Origin: DATFGK01 sp046712825
Lineage (GTDB): Bacteria; Actinomycetota; AC-67
DNA: 15,552 nt
Direction: 5' to 3'
NCBI GenBank assembly: GCA_046712825.1
Contig: JBKKCR010000153.1
Coordinates: 1-15,552 of the forward strand
The notes beneath the pieces were generated by a model. It was not told the origin of the DNA, ran no database searches, and was given only the letters and a program-made list of their open reading frames with translations. A program made the position numbers and the translations under genes. Within the stretch, counting starts at the first letter, position 1. Each line of letters starts with the position of its first letter. This document shows, in pieces, positions 1-6,705 of the stretch.

Positions 1-44
1 CCCTCCGGGAGCGGCCCCTCGCGACCGGGTTCCGTCGGCGGGGG

Positions 45-1421
45 CTACCCGATCTGCCGCCCCGCGATCTTCGGGTCACCGGCGAGGAACAGCATGGTGA
101 CCTCGAGATCGCCGAGATCCTCGCCTCCGGTCAGACGTCGGACACTCTCGACGCATGGGACCGGGTCGACGATGCCGGCGATCGCGCAGCCGAAGACGAG
201 CTTCTGCTGCCCGGTCTCGTCGCGCACGAACATCTGGATCGCCGTACTCGTTCCCTGGCAGACGGTGGCGTCGCACTTCACGACGACGCGGACCCCTTCG
301 GTCTGAGGGTTGTCGAACCCGTCCAGGATGTCGTCGATGAACCACGCGAAGTTGCAGGGCAACAAGCCGCAGGTCTCGGTGTCCTTGTGCATCGAGTAGA
401 GGAACCCCCCGCCCGTGGCTCCTTCCTGTGCGGGGAACGTCACCGAAATGACGGATCCGTTGAGAGGCGTCGCGTACGGCTCGGTCATCACGGTTCCGCC
501 GGAGACGTTGGAGATGAACCCCGATCCGTTCGAGCCGCCGGGCTTGACCGTCGTGGTCTTGGTGGTGGTGTTGTTGCCCGACACAGGATCGTTCGCCTGC
601 GCGCTCTGGGACACCGTGGCGGTGTTGGTCACCGTGGTCTGCGAGGACACGACGTTGGCCTTCACGCGAACCTCGATCGAGCGGCTGGCGCCGCTCGCGA
701 GCTGGCCGCCGGTGCAGGAGGCCGACGTTCCGGACCCGCTGCAGGTCCAGCCGTCCCCGGCGATGTAGGTGATGGATCCGGCACCCGTCACCGAATCGTT
801 GACGGTGACCGTCGTCCCGCTCGGCGACGGGCCGTTGTTGGTGACGACCAGGATGTACTGGACGGTGTTCCCACCGTAGACATCGGGGTCCGGTGTAGCG
901 CTCGCGGTGACGATCTGCAGATCGGCGTCCGGAAGCGGCGACACGGCGGTGAAGGCGGTGAAGCTGAGCGTGCTGTTCGCCGCGTCGAGCGTGAACTTGT
1001 TGCTCGGCTGATCGGGTGAGTAGTTGTTCGCTTGACGGCAGTCGACGGCCAGGGTGTACGTGCCAGGCGTCGGTGCGGTCGCGGTGAACGTGAACGTCCG
1101 GGAGCCGAGCGGCGGCGTCGCAAGGCCCCGCAGCTGGATGACGTTCCCGACGACGGTCGCGGTCCCGGCCTCAGGATTGGTCGCGCTGATGCCGGTCAGC
1201 GTCGACGGCAATGTCAGGTTGCACGACCCGAGCTGCTGGGTCGCGGTCTTGTTCGTGATCGTGACGTTGAATGTCTCGGCCTGCCCGGCCGTGACGGGCG
1301 CGGCGGCGGCGGCGACCTCCACCGTGTACAGTTTCTTGACCGGCCCGGCATAGGCCACGCTGGCGAACAGCAACGTGATTACCAGCGACCCCAAGATCCC
1401 CAGACGTGTTGGGCGATTCAT
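45..1421 (-). CDS. Exported DUF11-domain protein with a cysteine-rich C-terminal module
   Basis: This is a 458-residue secreted or surface protein of unknown function. The ATG at 1421 was chosen because GGAGGGG sits 5 bases upstream and a signal peptide follows at once: positive MNRPTR, hydrophobic residues 8-23, and a likely AYA cleavage site at 23-25. A GTG 72 bases further upstream would bury this signal. Residues 26-160 form a beta-rich module beginning GPVKK. Residues about 165-290 form a DUF11-like domain (LVVTNNGPSPS at 191-201, then NTATV), a fold common in adhesins and cell-wall proteins. Residues 300-458 hold six cysteines (351, 356, 383, 388, 412, 423), probably disulfide-bonded outside the cell. 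The N- and C-terminal modules resemble those of the protein at 9864-11177. No sortase motif or C-terminal membrane segment is visible, so anchoring is unknown. Gene and export calls are firm; function is not. Confidence 0.85.
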   Translation of the reverse strand: MNRPTRLGILGSLVITLLFASVAYAGPVKKLYTVEVAAAAAPVTAGQAETFNVTITNKTATQQLGSCNLTLPSTLTGISATNPEAGTATVVGNVIQLRGLATPPLGSRTFTFTATAPTPGTYTLAVDCRQANNYSPDQPSNKFTLDAANSTLSFTAFTAVSPLPDADLQIVTASATPDPDVYGGNTVQYILVVTNNGPSPSGTTVTVNDSVTGAGSITYIAGDGWTCSGSGTSASCTGGQLASGASRSIEVRVKANVVSSQTTVTNTATVSQSAQANDPVSGNNTTTKTTTVKPGGSNGSGFISNVSGGTVMTEPYATPLNGSVISVTFPAQEGATGGGFLYSMHKDTETCGLLPCNFAWFIDDILDGFDNPQTEGVRVVVKCDATVCQGTSTAIQMFVRDETGQQKLVFGCAIAGIVDPVPCVESVRRLTGGEDLGDLEVTMLFLAGDPKIAGRQIG

Positions 1422-1598
1422 CGCTTCCCCTCCCCTTATCGTGCCGAACGCCGATCGAAGCGCGAGCCGTGATCGGACTGACGTCGTCGTCACGATAGAG
1501 GCAAAGTGTCCGTTCTGTGGTGGCGTGTGTCACTGGATCGGTGTGAGGTTTCTCACTTCACGGAAGAGAATCGGTCGAAACGGCAGAACGAGAAGCCG
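1422..1598. other. Intergenic region between the cupin gene and the exported-protein gene
   Basis: This 177-base stretch between two minus-strand genes should carry the promoter of the exported-protein gene, but I see no convincing -35/-10 pair on the minus strand. A TATCGT hexamer near 1490 is a weak -10 candidate. It also holds two short inverted repeats: GTGAG/CTCAC at 1543-1556 around GTTT, and AACGGC/GCCGTT at 1579-1600. No small gene with a ribosome binding site was found. Confidence 0.4.
1427..1433 (-). promoter_or_regulatory. Ribosome binding site deciding the start at 1421
   Basis: On the minus strand GGAGGGG lies 5 bases before the ATG at 1421. It is the strongest Shine-Dalgarno match in the region and supports this ATG over the upstream in-frame GTG at 1493. 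Confidence 0.7.
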
Positions 1599-1600
1599 TT
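1579..1600 (-). terminator. Weak stem-loop at the end of the cupin gene
   Basis: AACGGC (1579-1584) and GCCGTT (1595-1600) form a 6-bp stem with a 10-base loop that overlaps the TAA stop of the cupin gene. The minus-strand read-out after the stem has only three T residues, so this is a poor intrinsic terminator and may be fortuitous. Confidence 0.2.
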
Positions 1601-2174
1601 AGTCGATCTTCTCGTCGAGATCGTGCCCCAGCTGCGCCGCCCAATCGGCGTTGGCCTGAGCGAAGAGCGCTCGCACCTGCTCGAGGTCGTAGGGTTGCTC
1701 CGCCAGGGTGTCCGGGTCCCACTGGCTCCGCGGCTGATTCACGAAGTCGCCGCCGTAGATGTGGATCGCGCCGGTGAAGCGGCGCTCGGGATTCGCCACC
1801 GCGTGGATCACGTCGGCCCCGAGTGCGATCACGTCGCTCTCTCGCAGGCTCTTGCCGCCGGCCTCCACGATGTTCTCGGGGCCCCGGCGGTACATCGTGT
1901 TGTCCTCGACGCCGCCGTAGATGCCGATCACGGCCCACATCCGATGATCGTGCGGATAGATGGCCATCCCCGGCGCCCAGATGACGTTGAGGACCGTCAG
2001 CTCCTCCGAGTTGTAGACCAGGTCGATGCCGCCGACGTCCTTGCCGATCGCCTTCGCGACCGGCTCCGGCTTCGCGAGGGCGCGCATCAGGATCTCGCGC
2101 ACGGCACGGCGCGCGTCGGTCTCTTCCCGCACCGCGGTCAGGCAATCCGCCACGAGCGCGTCGGTGTCGAACAT
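1599..2174 (-). CDS. Cupin-fold metalloprotein, cysteine-dioxygenase-like
   Basis: The 191-residue protein resembles predicted metal-dependent proteins of the double-stranded beta-helix (cupin) superfamily related to cysteine dioxygenase. The core motif is YPHDH at 73-77 followed by IGIYGG. With H124 in the VIHAV segment, H75 and H77 give a three-histidine set like the iron ligands of thiol dioxygenases. The second beta-strand motif is TGAIHIYGGDF at 134-144. The ATG at 2174 was chosen because a G-rich ribosome binding site (AGGGGGGC) lies just upstream and the family similarity starts soon after; longer in-frame extensions run into the divergent gene. It is probably a soluble cytoplasmic oxygenase or a small-ligand binding protein; the substrate cannot be told from sequence. 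It is transcribed away from the steroid operon across a 61-base gap, which may mean shared control. Confidence 0.8.
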   Translation of the reverse strand: MFDTDALVADCLTAVREETDARRAVREILMRALAKPEPVAKAIGKDVGGIDLVYNSEELTVLNVIWAPGMAIYPHDHRMWAVIGIYGGVEDNTMYRRGPENIVEAGGKSLRESDVIALGADVIHAVANPERRFTGAIHIYGGDFVNQPRSQWDPDTLAEQPYDLEQVRALFAQANADWAAQLGHDLDEKID

Positions 2175-2235
2175 CGCAGCCCCCCTGCCGGTTCCCGGGT
2201 GAGTGTACCGCCCTGGTATCTTCGCCATCATCGAG
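2175..2235. promoter_or_regulatory. Divergent promoter region between the cupin gene and the steroid operon
   Basis: This 61-base gap must hold both start regions. On the plus strand TATCTT (2217-2222) is a -10-like hexamer ending 13 bases before the ATG at 2236, which would give a leaderless or nearly leaderless transcript; no ribosome binding site is visible there. On the minus strand TACACT (2207-2202) is a -10-like hexamer for the cupin gene. Neither has a clear -35 partner. I looked for the CAAG-NN-CTTG core known for the KstR2 regulator of this pathway and do not see it. Confidence 0.35.
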
Positions 2236-3270
2236 ATGGACATCGCCCCCTGGCAAGAGCCTGTTCGCGGCGGGTATCCGGACCCGCGGAGCTTCGGCCT
2301 GACCGGACGCGAGATCGGCCGGCTCGCCGCCCAAGGCCGAGGCGTCCGGCCGCCCATCTCCCGCCTGATGGGTTTGCTCTGGACCGAGGCCGACGACGAT
2401 CACACCGCGTTCACCTTGCCGGGCGCCGACTGGTTCCTCTCGTCGCAGGAGCACGTCTCCGCCGGGCCGTTGATGGTGCTCGCCGACGCAGCGTTCGGCA
2501 CGGCGCTCATGATCGACCTCCCATCGGCCACGCCGTTCACGACTTGGGAGCTCTCGATGAGCTTCCTGAAGCCGTGTCCGGCAGGCGGCACGATCCGCGC
2601 GGTCGGTTACCCCTTGCACGACGGGCGCCCGCTGGCGATCACGCAGGTGTGGATCGAGGACGGTAACGGCGAGCGGGTCGCGCACGGGACGTCCGCCAAC
2701 ATGGTGCTTCCCCGCCTCGAAGGCTTCGAGCACCCCGGCGAGCTTCCCGACGTCGAGGAGCCGGTCGACGCGACGCCCGACCCCTGGGAGCGGCCGGTGA
2801 TGGGGGAGACGATCCCGTGGGACCTGTGGCGTACGATGCCCGGCCTCGAGATCCTCGGGCGCCAGATCAAAGGCGATCTTCCGCAGCCCCCGATCCACTT
2901 CCTGACCGGGATGACGCTCCGCGAGGCCGAAGCGGGCCGCGTCGCGTTCACGATGCCGGCGACGAAGTGGCTCACCAGCCCCAACGGCACGGTGCAGGGC
3001 GGAGCGATCGCGATGCTCGCGCACGCCGCGCTCACGACGGCCGTGACCACGACGCTCGAGGCCGGCGCCGCCTACCGTCCCATCGATGTCAAGGTGAACT
3101 TCCTGCGGCCGGGCATCGCAGACGGCCGCGATCTGACCGCACGCGGGAGCGTGATCCATCGCGGCCGCACGCTGGCCGTCGCGCTGGCCGACGTCGTCAA
3201 CGCCGACGGCAAGAAGGTCGCGACGGCGACCGGCTCGGTCATCGTCCTACCGGAACGCCCCGAGGGCTGA
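2236..3270 (+). CDS. Tandem hotdog-fold (PaaI-like) acyl-CoA thioesterase-like protein
   Basis: The 344-residue protein contains two hotdog domains, about residues 45-160 and 220-340, as in acyl-CoA thioesterases of the PaaI/4HBT group. The first has HVSAGPLMVLADAAFGTAL (73-91), a variant of the family's HGG...LAD helix motif. The second has GTVQGGAIAMLAHAALTTA (251-269), in which the usual Asp is His. Each domain ends in a strand typical of the fold. A single-domain family member is roughly 140 residues, so this is a fused pair able to form a pseudo-dimer. The start is uncertain: the ATG at 2236 has no ribosome binding site, and a GTG at 2203 is in frame. It lies 36 bases before echA20 on the same strand and is probably its co-transcribed leader. 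Thioester hydrolysis of a steroid-derived acyl-CoA is an inference from position only. Confidence 0.8.
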   Translation: MDIAPWQEPVRGGYPDPRSFGLTGREIGRLAAQGRGVRPPISRLMGLLWTEADDDHTAFTLPGADWFLSSQEHVSAGPLMVLADAAFGTALMIDLPSATPFTTWELSMSFLKPCPAGGTIRAVGYPLHDGRPLAITQVWIEDGNGERVAHGTSANMVLPRLEGFEHPGELPDVEEPVDATPDPWERPVMGETIPWDLWRTMPGLEILGRQIKGDLPQPPIHFLTGMTLREAEAGRVAFTMPATKWLTSPNGTVQGGAIAMLAHAALTTAVTTTLEAGAAYRPIDVKVNFLRPGIADGRDLTARGSVIHRGRTLAVALADVVNADGKKVATATGSVIVLPERPEG

Positions 3271-3306
3271 GCAGCTCGAACCACGAAGCTGGCAAAATCT
3301 GACGGA

Positions 3307-4077
3307 GTGTCAGAAACTGTGGCCGTGGGCATCTCACGCGACGTGAAGGACGGCATCGCCGACGTCGTGATCGACGTTCCTCCGGTCAACGCGCTTCCCG
3401 TCGCCGGCTGGTTCGAGGTCGCCGACCTCGTGCGCACGGCCGGTGCCGACCCGGAGGTTCGCGTCGTCATCGTCCGCGCCGAAGGGCGGGGCTTCTGCGC
3501 CGGGGTCGACATCAAAGAGCTTCAGGCCGATCCTCAGGCTATCGTCGGCGTGAACCGCGGATGCTACGAGGCGTTCGCGGCCGTGTACGAGTGCGCTGTT
3601 CCGGTGATCGCGGCGGTGCACGGCTTCTGCCTCGGCGGTGGGATCGGGATCGCCGGGAACGCTGACATCGTGATCGCGTCGAGCGACGCCACGTTCGGGT
3701 TGCCCGAGGTCGACCGCGGCGCGCTCGGCGCTGCGACCCATCTCGCGCGGCTCGTGCCGCAGCACCGGATGCGCGCGATGGTCTACACGGGCGAGAAGGC
3801 GACCGCCGACGAGCTGCGTGCGTACGGCTCGGTGTATCGCGTCGTCGAGCCGTCCGAGCTGGTCGCCGCCGCGCGCGAGTTGGCCGCGACGATCGCGGAG
3901 AAGTCCCCGACGATCATCCGCCGGGCCAAGGAGTCGCTCAACGGCATCGATCCCGTCGACGTCAAGCGCTCCTACCGGTTCGAGCAGGGCTTCACCTACG
4001 AGCTGAACCTCTCCGGCGTCTCGGACGAGGCGCGCCGGGCGTTCATCGACAAGCGCGAGGCGCGGTTCGACCGGTGA
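3307..4077 (+). CDS. echA20: EchA20-type crotonase, steroid ring D hydrolase
   Basis: This 256-residue crotonase-family protein matches Mycobacterium EchA20, which hydrolytically opens steroid ring D of the HIEC-CoA intermediate in cholesterol breakdown. Visible features are the oxyanion-hole segments GRGFCAGVDIKE (60-71) and HGFCLGGGIGIAGNADI (105-121), then GLPEVDRGALGAATHLARL (131-149). Compared with classical enoyl-CoA hydratase, the second catalytic Glu is present in the PEV motif (E134), but the Glu normally inside GGGxE is Gly (G114), which argues against simple hydratase chemistry. The C-terminal FEQGFTYELNLSGVSDEAR segment also looks EchA20-specific. The GTG at 3307 is preceded by a weak ACGGA site. 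It is followed at once by ipdA with a 4-base GTGA overlap, the gene order known in mycobacteria. The assignment rests on remembered family sequences plus synteny. Confidence 0.88.
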   Translation: MSETVAVGISRDVKDGIADVVIDVPPVNALPVAGWFEVADLVRTAGADPEVRVVIVRAEGRGFCAGVDIKELQADPQAIVGVNRGCYEAFAAVYECAVPVIAAVHGFCLGGGIGIAGNADIVIASSDATFGLPEVDRGALGAATHLARLVPQHRMRAMVYTGEKATADELRAYGSVYRVVEPSELVAAARELAATIAEKSPTIIRRAKESLNGIDPVDVKRSYRFEQGFTYELNLSGVSDEARRAFIDKREARFDR

Positions 4078-4922
4078 CCACACCGGACCTGCGCACCACG
4101 ATCGACGAGGCCGTCGCCGAGCTGCGCGACGGGATGACGATCGGCTTCGGTGGCTGGGGCTCCCGCCGCAAGCCGATGGCCGTGATCCGCGCGATCGCAC
4201 GCTCCCCGGTGAAGGACCTTACCGTCGCGTCGTACGGGGGACCCGACGTCGGCATGCTGTGCGCCGCCGGGAAGGTGAAGCGCGTCGTGTTCGGCTTCGT
4301 GACGCTCGACAGTATCCCGCTCGACCCGCACTTCCGTGCCGCGCGCGAGTCCGGCGCCGTCCAGGCGACCGAGATGGACGAGGGGATGTTCTACCTCTCG
4401 CTCCTCGCGGCGTCGTGGCGCGTGCCGTTCCTTCCGACGCGCGCGGGGCTCCGCTCGGATGTCATGCGGATCAACCCGTCGTTGAAGACCGTGCGTTCCC
4501 CCTACGGTGACGAAGAGGTCGTCGCGGTGCCGCCGCTACGGCTCGACGCCGCGTTCGTCCACCTGAACCGCGGCGACCGGCGCGGCAACGCCCAGTTCCT
4601 CGGCCCCGATCTCTACTTCGACGACCTGTTCCTCAGCGCCGCGGAACGGCGGTTCGTCACGTGCGAGCGCCTGGTCGAGACCGAAGATCTGCTGAACGAG
4701 GGATCGGTCCACACGCTGCGGATCAATCGCACGATGGTCGACGGCATCGTCGAGGTTCCGCTCGGCGCGCACTTCACCTCGTGCGAACCGGACTATCCGG
4801 TGCCCGGCCGCTGGCTGAAGGAGTACGCGGGCGCGGCCGCCGACCCGGACGCCTGGAGCGCCTACCGTAAGCGCTTCGTCGACGTGAGCGACGAGGATTA
4901 CCGAGCCCTGGTGGCCTCGTGA
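4074..4922 (+). CDS. ipdA: IpdA, alpha subunit of the steroid ring C hydrolase (CoA-transferase fold)
   Basis: The 282-residue protein has the class I CoA-transferase alpha-subunit fold. With IpdB it forms the heteromeric enzyme that hydrolyses the last steroid ring (ring C of COCHEA-CoA) in mycobacteria. Diagnostic segments are IGFGGWGSRRKPM (23-35), SYGGPDVGMLCAAGKVKRV (53-71), ATEMDEGMF (98-106), AFVHLNRGDRRGN (160-172) and YFDDLFLSAAERRF (181-194). IpdAB of Mycobacterium tuberculosis uses an essential alpha-subunit glutamate (Glu105); E103 of the MDEGM motif is its likely counterpart, E100 the alternative. The length is close to the known protein. The GTG start overlaps the echA20 stop by four bases (GTGA), as does its own stop with ipdB, so translation is probably coupled. 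It could be misread as a generic glutaconate CoA-transferase subunit, but the four-gene context makes IpdA far more likely. Confidence 0.9.
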   Translation: MTTPDLRTTIDEAVAELRDGMTIGFGGWGSRRKPMAVIRAIARSPVKDLTVASYGGPDVGMLCAAGKVKRVVFGFVTLDSIPLDPHFRAARESGAVQATEMDEGMFYLSLLAASWRVPFLPTRAGLRSDVMRINPSLKTVRSPYGDEEVVAVPPLRLDAAFVHLNRGDRRGNAQFLGPDLYFDDLFLSAAERRFVTCERLVETEDLLNEGSVHTLRINRTMVDGIVEVPLGAHFTSCEPDYPVPGRWLKEYAGAAADPDAWSAYRKRFVDVSDEDYRALVAS

Positions 4923-5647
4923 GCGACGCCACCCGCGACGAGGTCTGCGTCGTCGCTTGCGCCGAGTCGTGGCGCGGTGACGGAGCCGTGCTCGCCAGCG
5001 CGTTCGGCGTGATCCCGACGCTCGGCGTGCGGCTCGCTCGTGCGACCTTCGAGCCCGATCTGCTGATCTCCGACGGCGAAGCGCTCCTCGTCGCGAACGA
5101 CCTTCCGATCGGCTCGAACGAGAAAAAGGTCGAAGGCTGGGTGCCGTTCAGGACCGTGTTCGATCTGGTGTGGTCCGGCCGGCGGCACGTGATGATGGGC
5201 GCGACACAGATCGATCTCCACGGCAACCAGAACATCTCTGCGCTCGGGGATCACGCCCGGCCGAAGGTGCAGCTGATCGGTGTGCGGGGCGCGCCGGGAA
5301 ACACGATCAACCACGCGACCTCGTATTGGATCCAGAATCACAACGCCCGGACGTTCGTCGAGCGCGTGGACGTAGTCTCCGGTGTCGGAACCGACCGCGG
5401 CGCAGCCGACCTCCGCCGCGTCGTGACCAACCTGTGTGTTTTCGACTTCGACACGCCGGACGGCGCGATGCGGGTTCGCTCGCTGCATCCCGGCGTGGCG
5501 GTCGACGAGGTGCTCACGAACACCGGATTCTCGCCGGTCGTCCCCGACGACCTGCCGGAAACGCGGGTGCCCACGCCTGAGGAGCTGAGCCTGATCCGTG
5601 AGGTGCTCGACCCCGGCGACCTCCGCAAGACCGAGGTCAAACCGTGA
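4919..5647 (+). CDS. ipdB: IpdB, beta subunit of the steroid ring C hydrolase
   Basis: The 242-residue protein is the beta subunit partner of IpdA. It carries the CoA-transferase GATQIDLHGNQNISALGDH segment (94-112) and the IpdB-like GVRGAPGNTINHATSYWIQNH (121-141). In true class I CoA-transferases a beta-subunit glutamate forms the CoA thioester; aligned by eye to glutaconate CoA-transferase, that position in LLISDGEALL (48-57) is Ser51, not Glu. This fits the known behaviour of IpdAB as a ring-cleaving hydrolase rather than a transferase. The C-terminal region has VFDFDTPDGAMRVRSLHPGV (174-193). It starts with GTG inside the end of ipdA and overlaps ipdC by four bases. There is no clear independent ribosome binding site, consistent with translational coupling and equal amounts of the two subunits. 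Confidence 0.9.
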   Translation: MSDATRDEVCVVACAESWRGDGAVLASAFGVIPTLGVRLARATFEPDLLISDGEALLVANDLPIGSNEKKVEGWVPFRTVFDLVWSGRRHVMMGATQIDLHGNQNISALGDHARPKVQLIGVRGAPGNTINHATSYWIQNHNARTFVERVDVVSGVGTDRGAADLRRVVTNLCVFDFDTPDGAMRVRSLHPGVAVDEVLTNTGFSPVVPDDLPETRVPTPEELSLIREVLDPGDLRKTEVKP

Positions 5648-6705
5648 CCCATCCTGCTCTGCGTACGCGCGTTTGCGAGCTGCTCGGCGTTGAGCATCCG
5701 ATCGTCCAGACGGGGATGGGCTGGGTCGCCGGCCCGTCGCTCGTCGGCGCGACGTCCAACGCCGGCGGCTTCGGGATCCTCGGCGCGGCGACCATGGACA
5801 TCGACCAGCTCGGGGCGGCGATCAAGGAGACCAAGTCGCTGACGGCCAAGCCGTTCGGCGTCAACATGCGGGCGGACCAGCCCGACGTGATGGAGCGCGC
5901 CGACCTGCTCGCAGCCGAGGGCGTACGCGTCGCCTCGTTCGCGATGGCGCCCCGCGTCGAGGTCATGGAGCGCCTGCGCCGCGGCGGCGTGCTCGTCGTC
6001 CCCTCGATCGGCGCCCGGCGCCACGCGGAGAAGGTCGCGATCATGGGCGTCGACGCGGTCCTCGTTCAGGGCGGGGAAGGCGGAGGCCACACCGGGCCCG
6101 TGCCCACGTCGCTGGTCCTGCCGCAAGTCGTGGACGCGCTCGGCGGGTCGGTGCCGGTGATCGCGGCCGGCGGTTTCTTCGACGGACGCGGCCTCGTCGC
6201 TGCGCTCAGCTACGGGGCCGAGGGGATCGCGATGGGCACCCGCTTCCTCCTGACGAAGGAGTCGCCCGTGCCCGAAGCCGTCAAGGCGTTCTACCTGTCG
6301 AAGGCGGTGACCGATACCGTCGTGACGAACAAGGTCGACGGCGTCCCGCATCGCGTGCTCCGCACCGACTTCGTCGAACAGCTCGAGCGGAGCGGTGCGA
6401 CCACCGGCCTGTTCCGGGCGTTGCGGAACGCGCTCGAGTTCCGCCGTCTCACCGGGACCCCGCTCCGCGCGATGCTCCGGGAGGGGATCGCGATGCGCAA
6501 GACACACGAGCTCACCTGGGCGCAGGTCCTGATGGCCGCGAACACGCCGATGATGCTGCGGGCCGCGATGGTCGAGGGCGACCTCCGCTACGGCGTGATG
6601 GCCAGCGGTCAGGTCGTGGGCGTGATCGAGGATCTTCCGAGCGTTGACGAGCTCATCGCACGGATCGTGCGCGAGGCCGAGGAGACGCTGAAGCGGCTCG
6701 TCTAG
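5644..6705 (+). CDS. ipdC: IpdC-type flavin-dependent oxidoreductase (nitronate monooxygenase fold)
   Basis: The 353-residue protein has the FMN-binding TIM-barrel fold of the 2-nitropropane dioxygenase/nitronate monooxygenase family. Motifs are PIVQTGMGWVAGP (19-31), SNAGGFGILGA (38-48), QGGEGGGHTGP (142-152) and VIAAGGFFDGRGL (172-184) with AEGIAMGTRFL (192-202), the last segments forming the FMN phosphate site. In mycobacteria IpdC introduces the double bond in the bicyclic CoA intermediate before EchA20 opens ring D. The family name alone would suggest nitronate oxidation; placement directly after ipdAB with a GTGA overlap and the matching length favour IpdC. A GAGG site lies about 8 bases before the GTG. 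Its TAG stop shares the palindrome CTAG (6702-6705) with the stop of the convergent gene, so no terminator fits between them. Confidence 0.87.
   Translation: MTHPALRTRVCELLGVEHPIVQTGMGWVAGPSLVGATSNAGGFGILGAATMDIDQLGAAIKETKSLTAKPFGVNMRADQPDVMERADLLAAEGVRVASFAMAPRVEVMERLRRGGVLVVPSIGARRHAEKVAIMGVDAVLVQGGEGGGHTGPVPTSLVLPQVVDALGGSVPVIAAGGFFDGRGLVAALSYGAEGIAMGTRFLLTKESPVPEAVKAFYLSKAVTDTVVTNKVDGVPHRVLRTDFVEQLERSGATTGLFRALRNALEFRRLTGTPLRAMLREGIAMRKTHELTWAQVLMAANTPMMLRAAMVEGDLRYGVMASGQVVGVIEDLPSVDELIARIVREAEETLKRLV

Noticed and set aside
1543..1556. GTGAG-GTTT-CTCAC hairpin as a terminator or operator
   Set aside because: Only a 5-bp stem with no T-tract; too short to support on its own.
1558..3159. 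Minus-strand open frame of 533 codons across the hotdog and cupin genes
   Set aside because: Arg-rich shadow translation with no recognisable domain, contradicted by clear motifs in the real frames.
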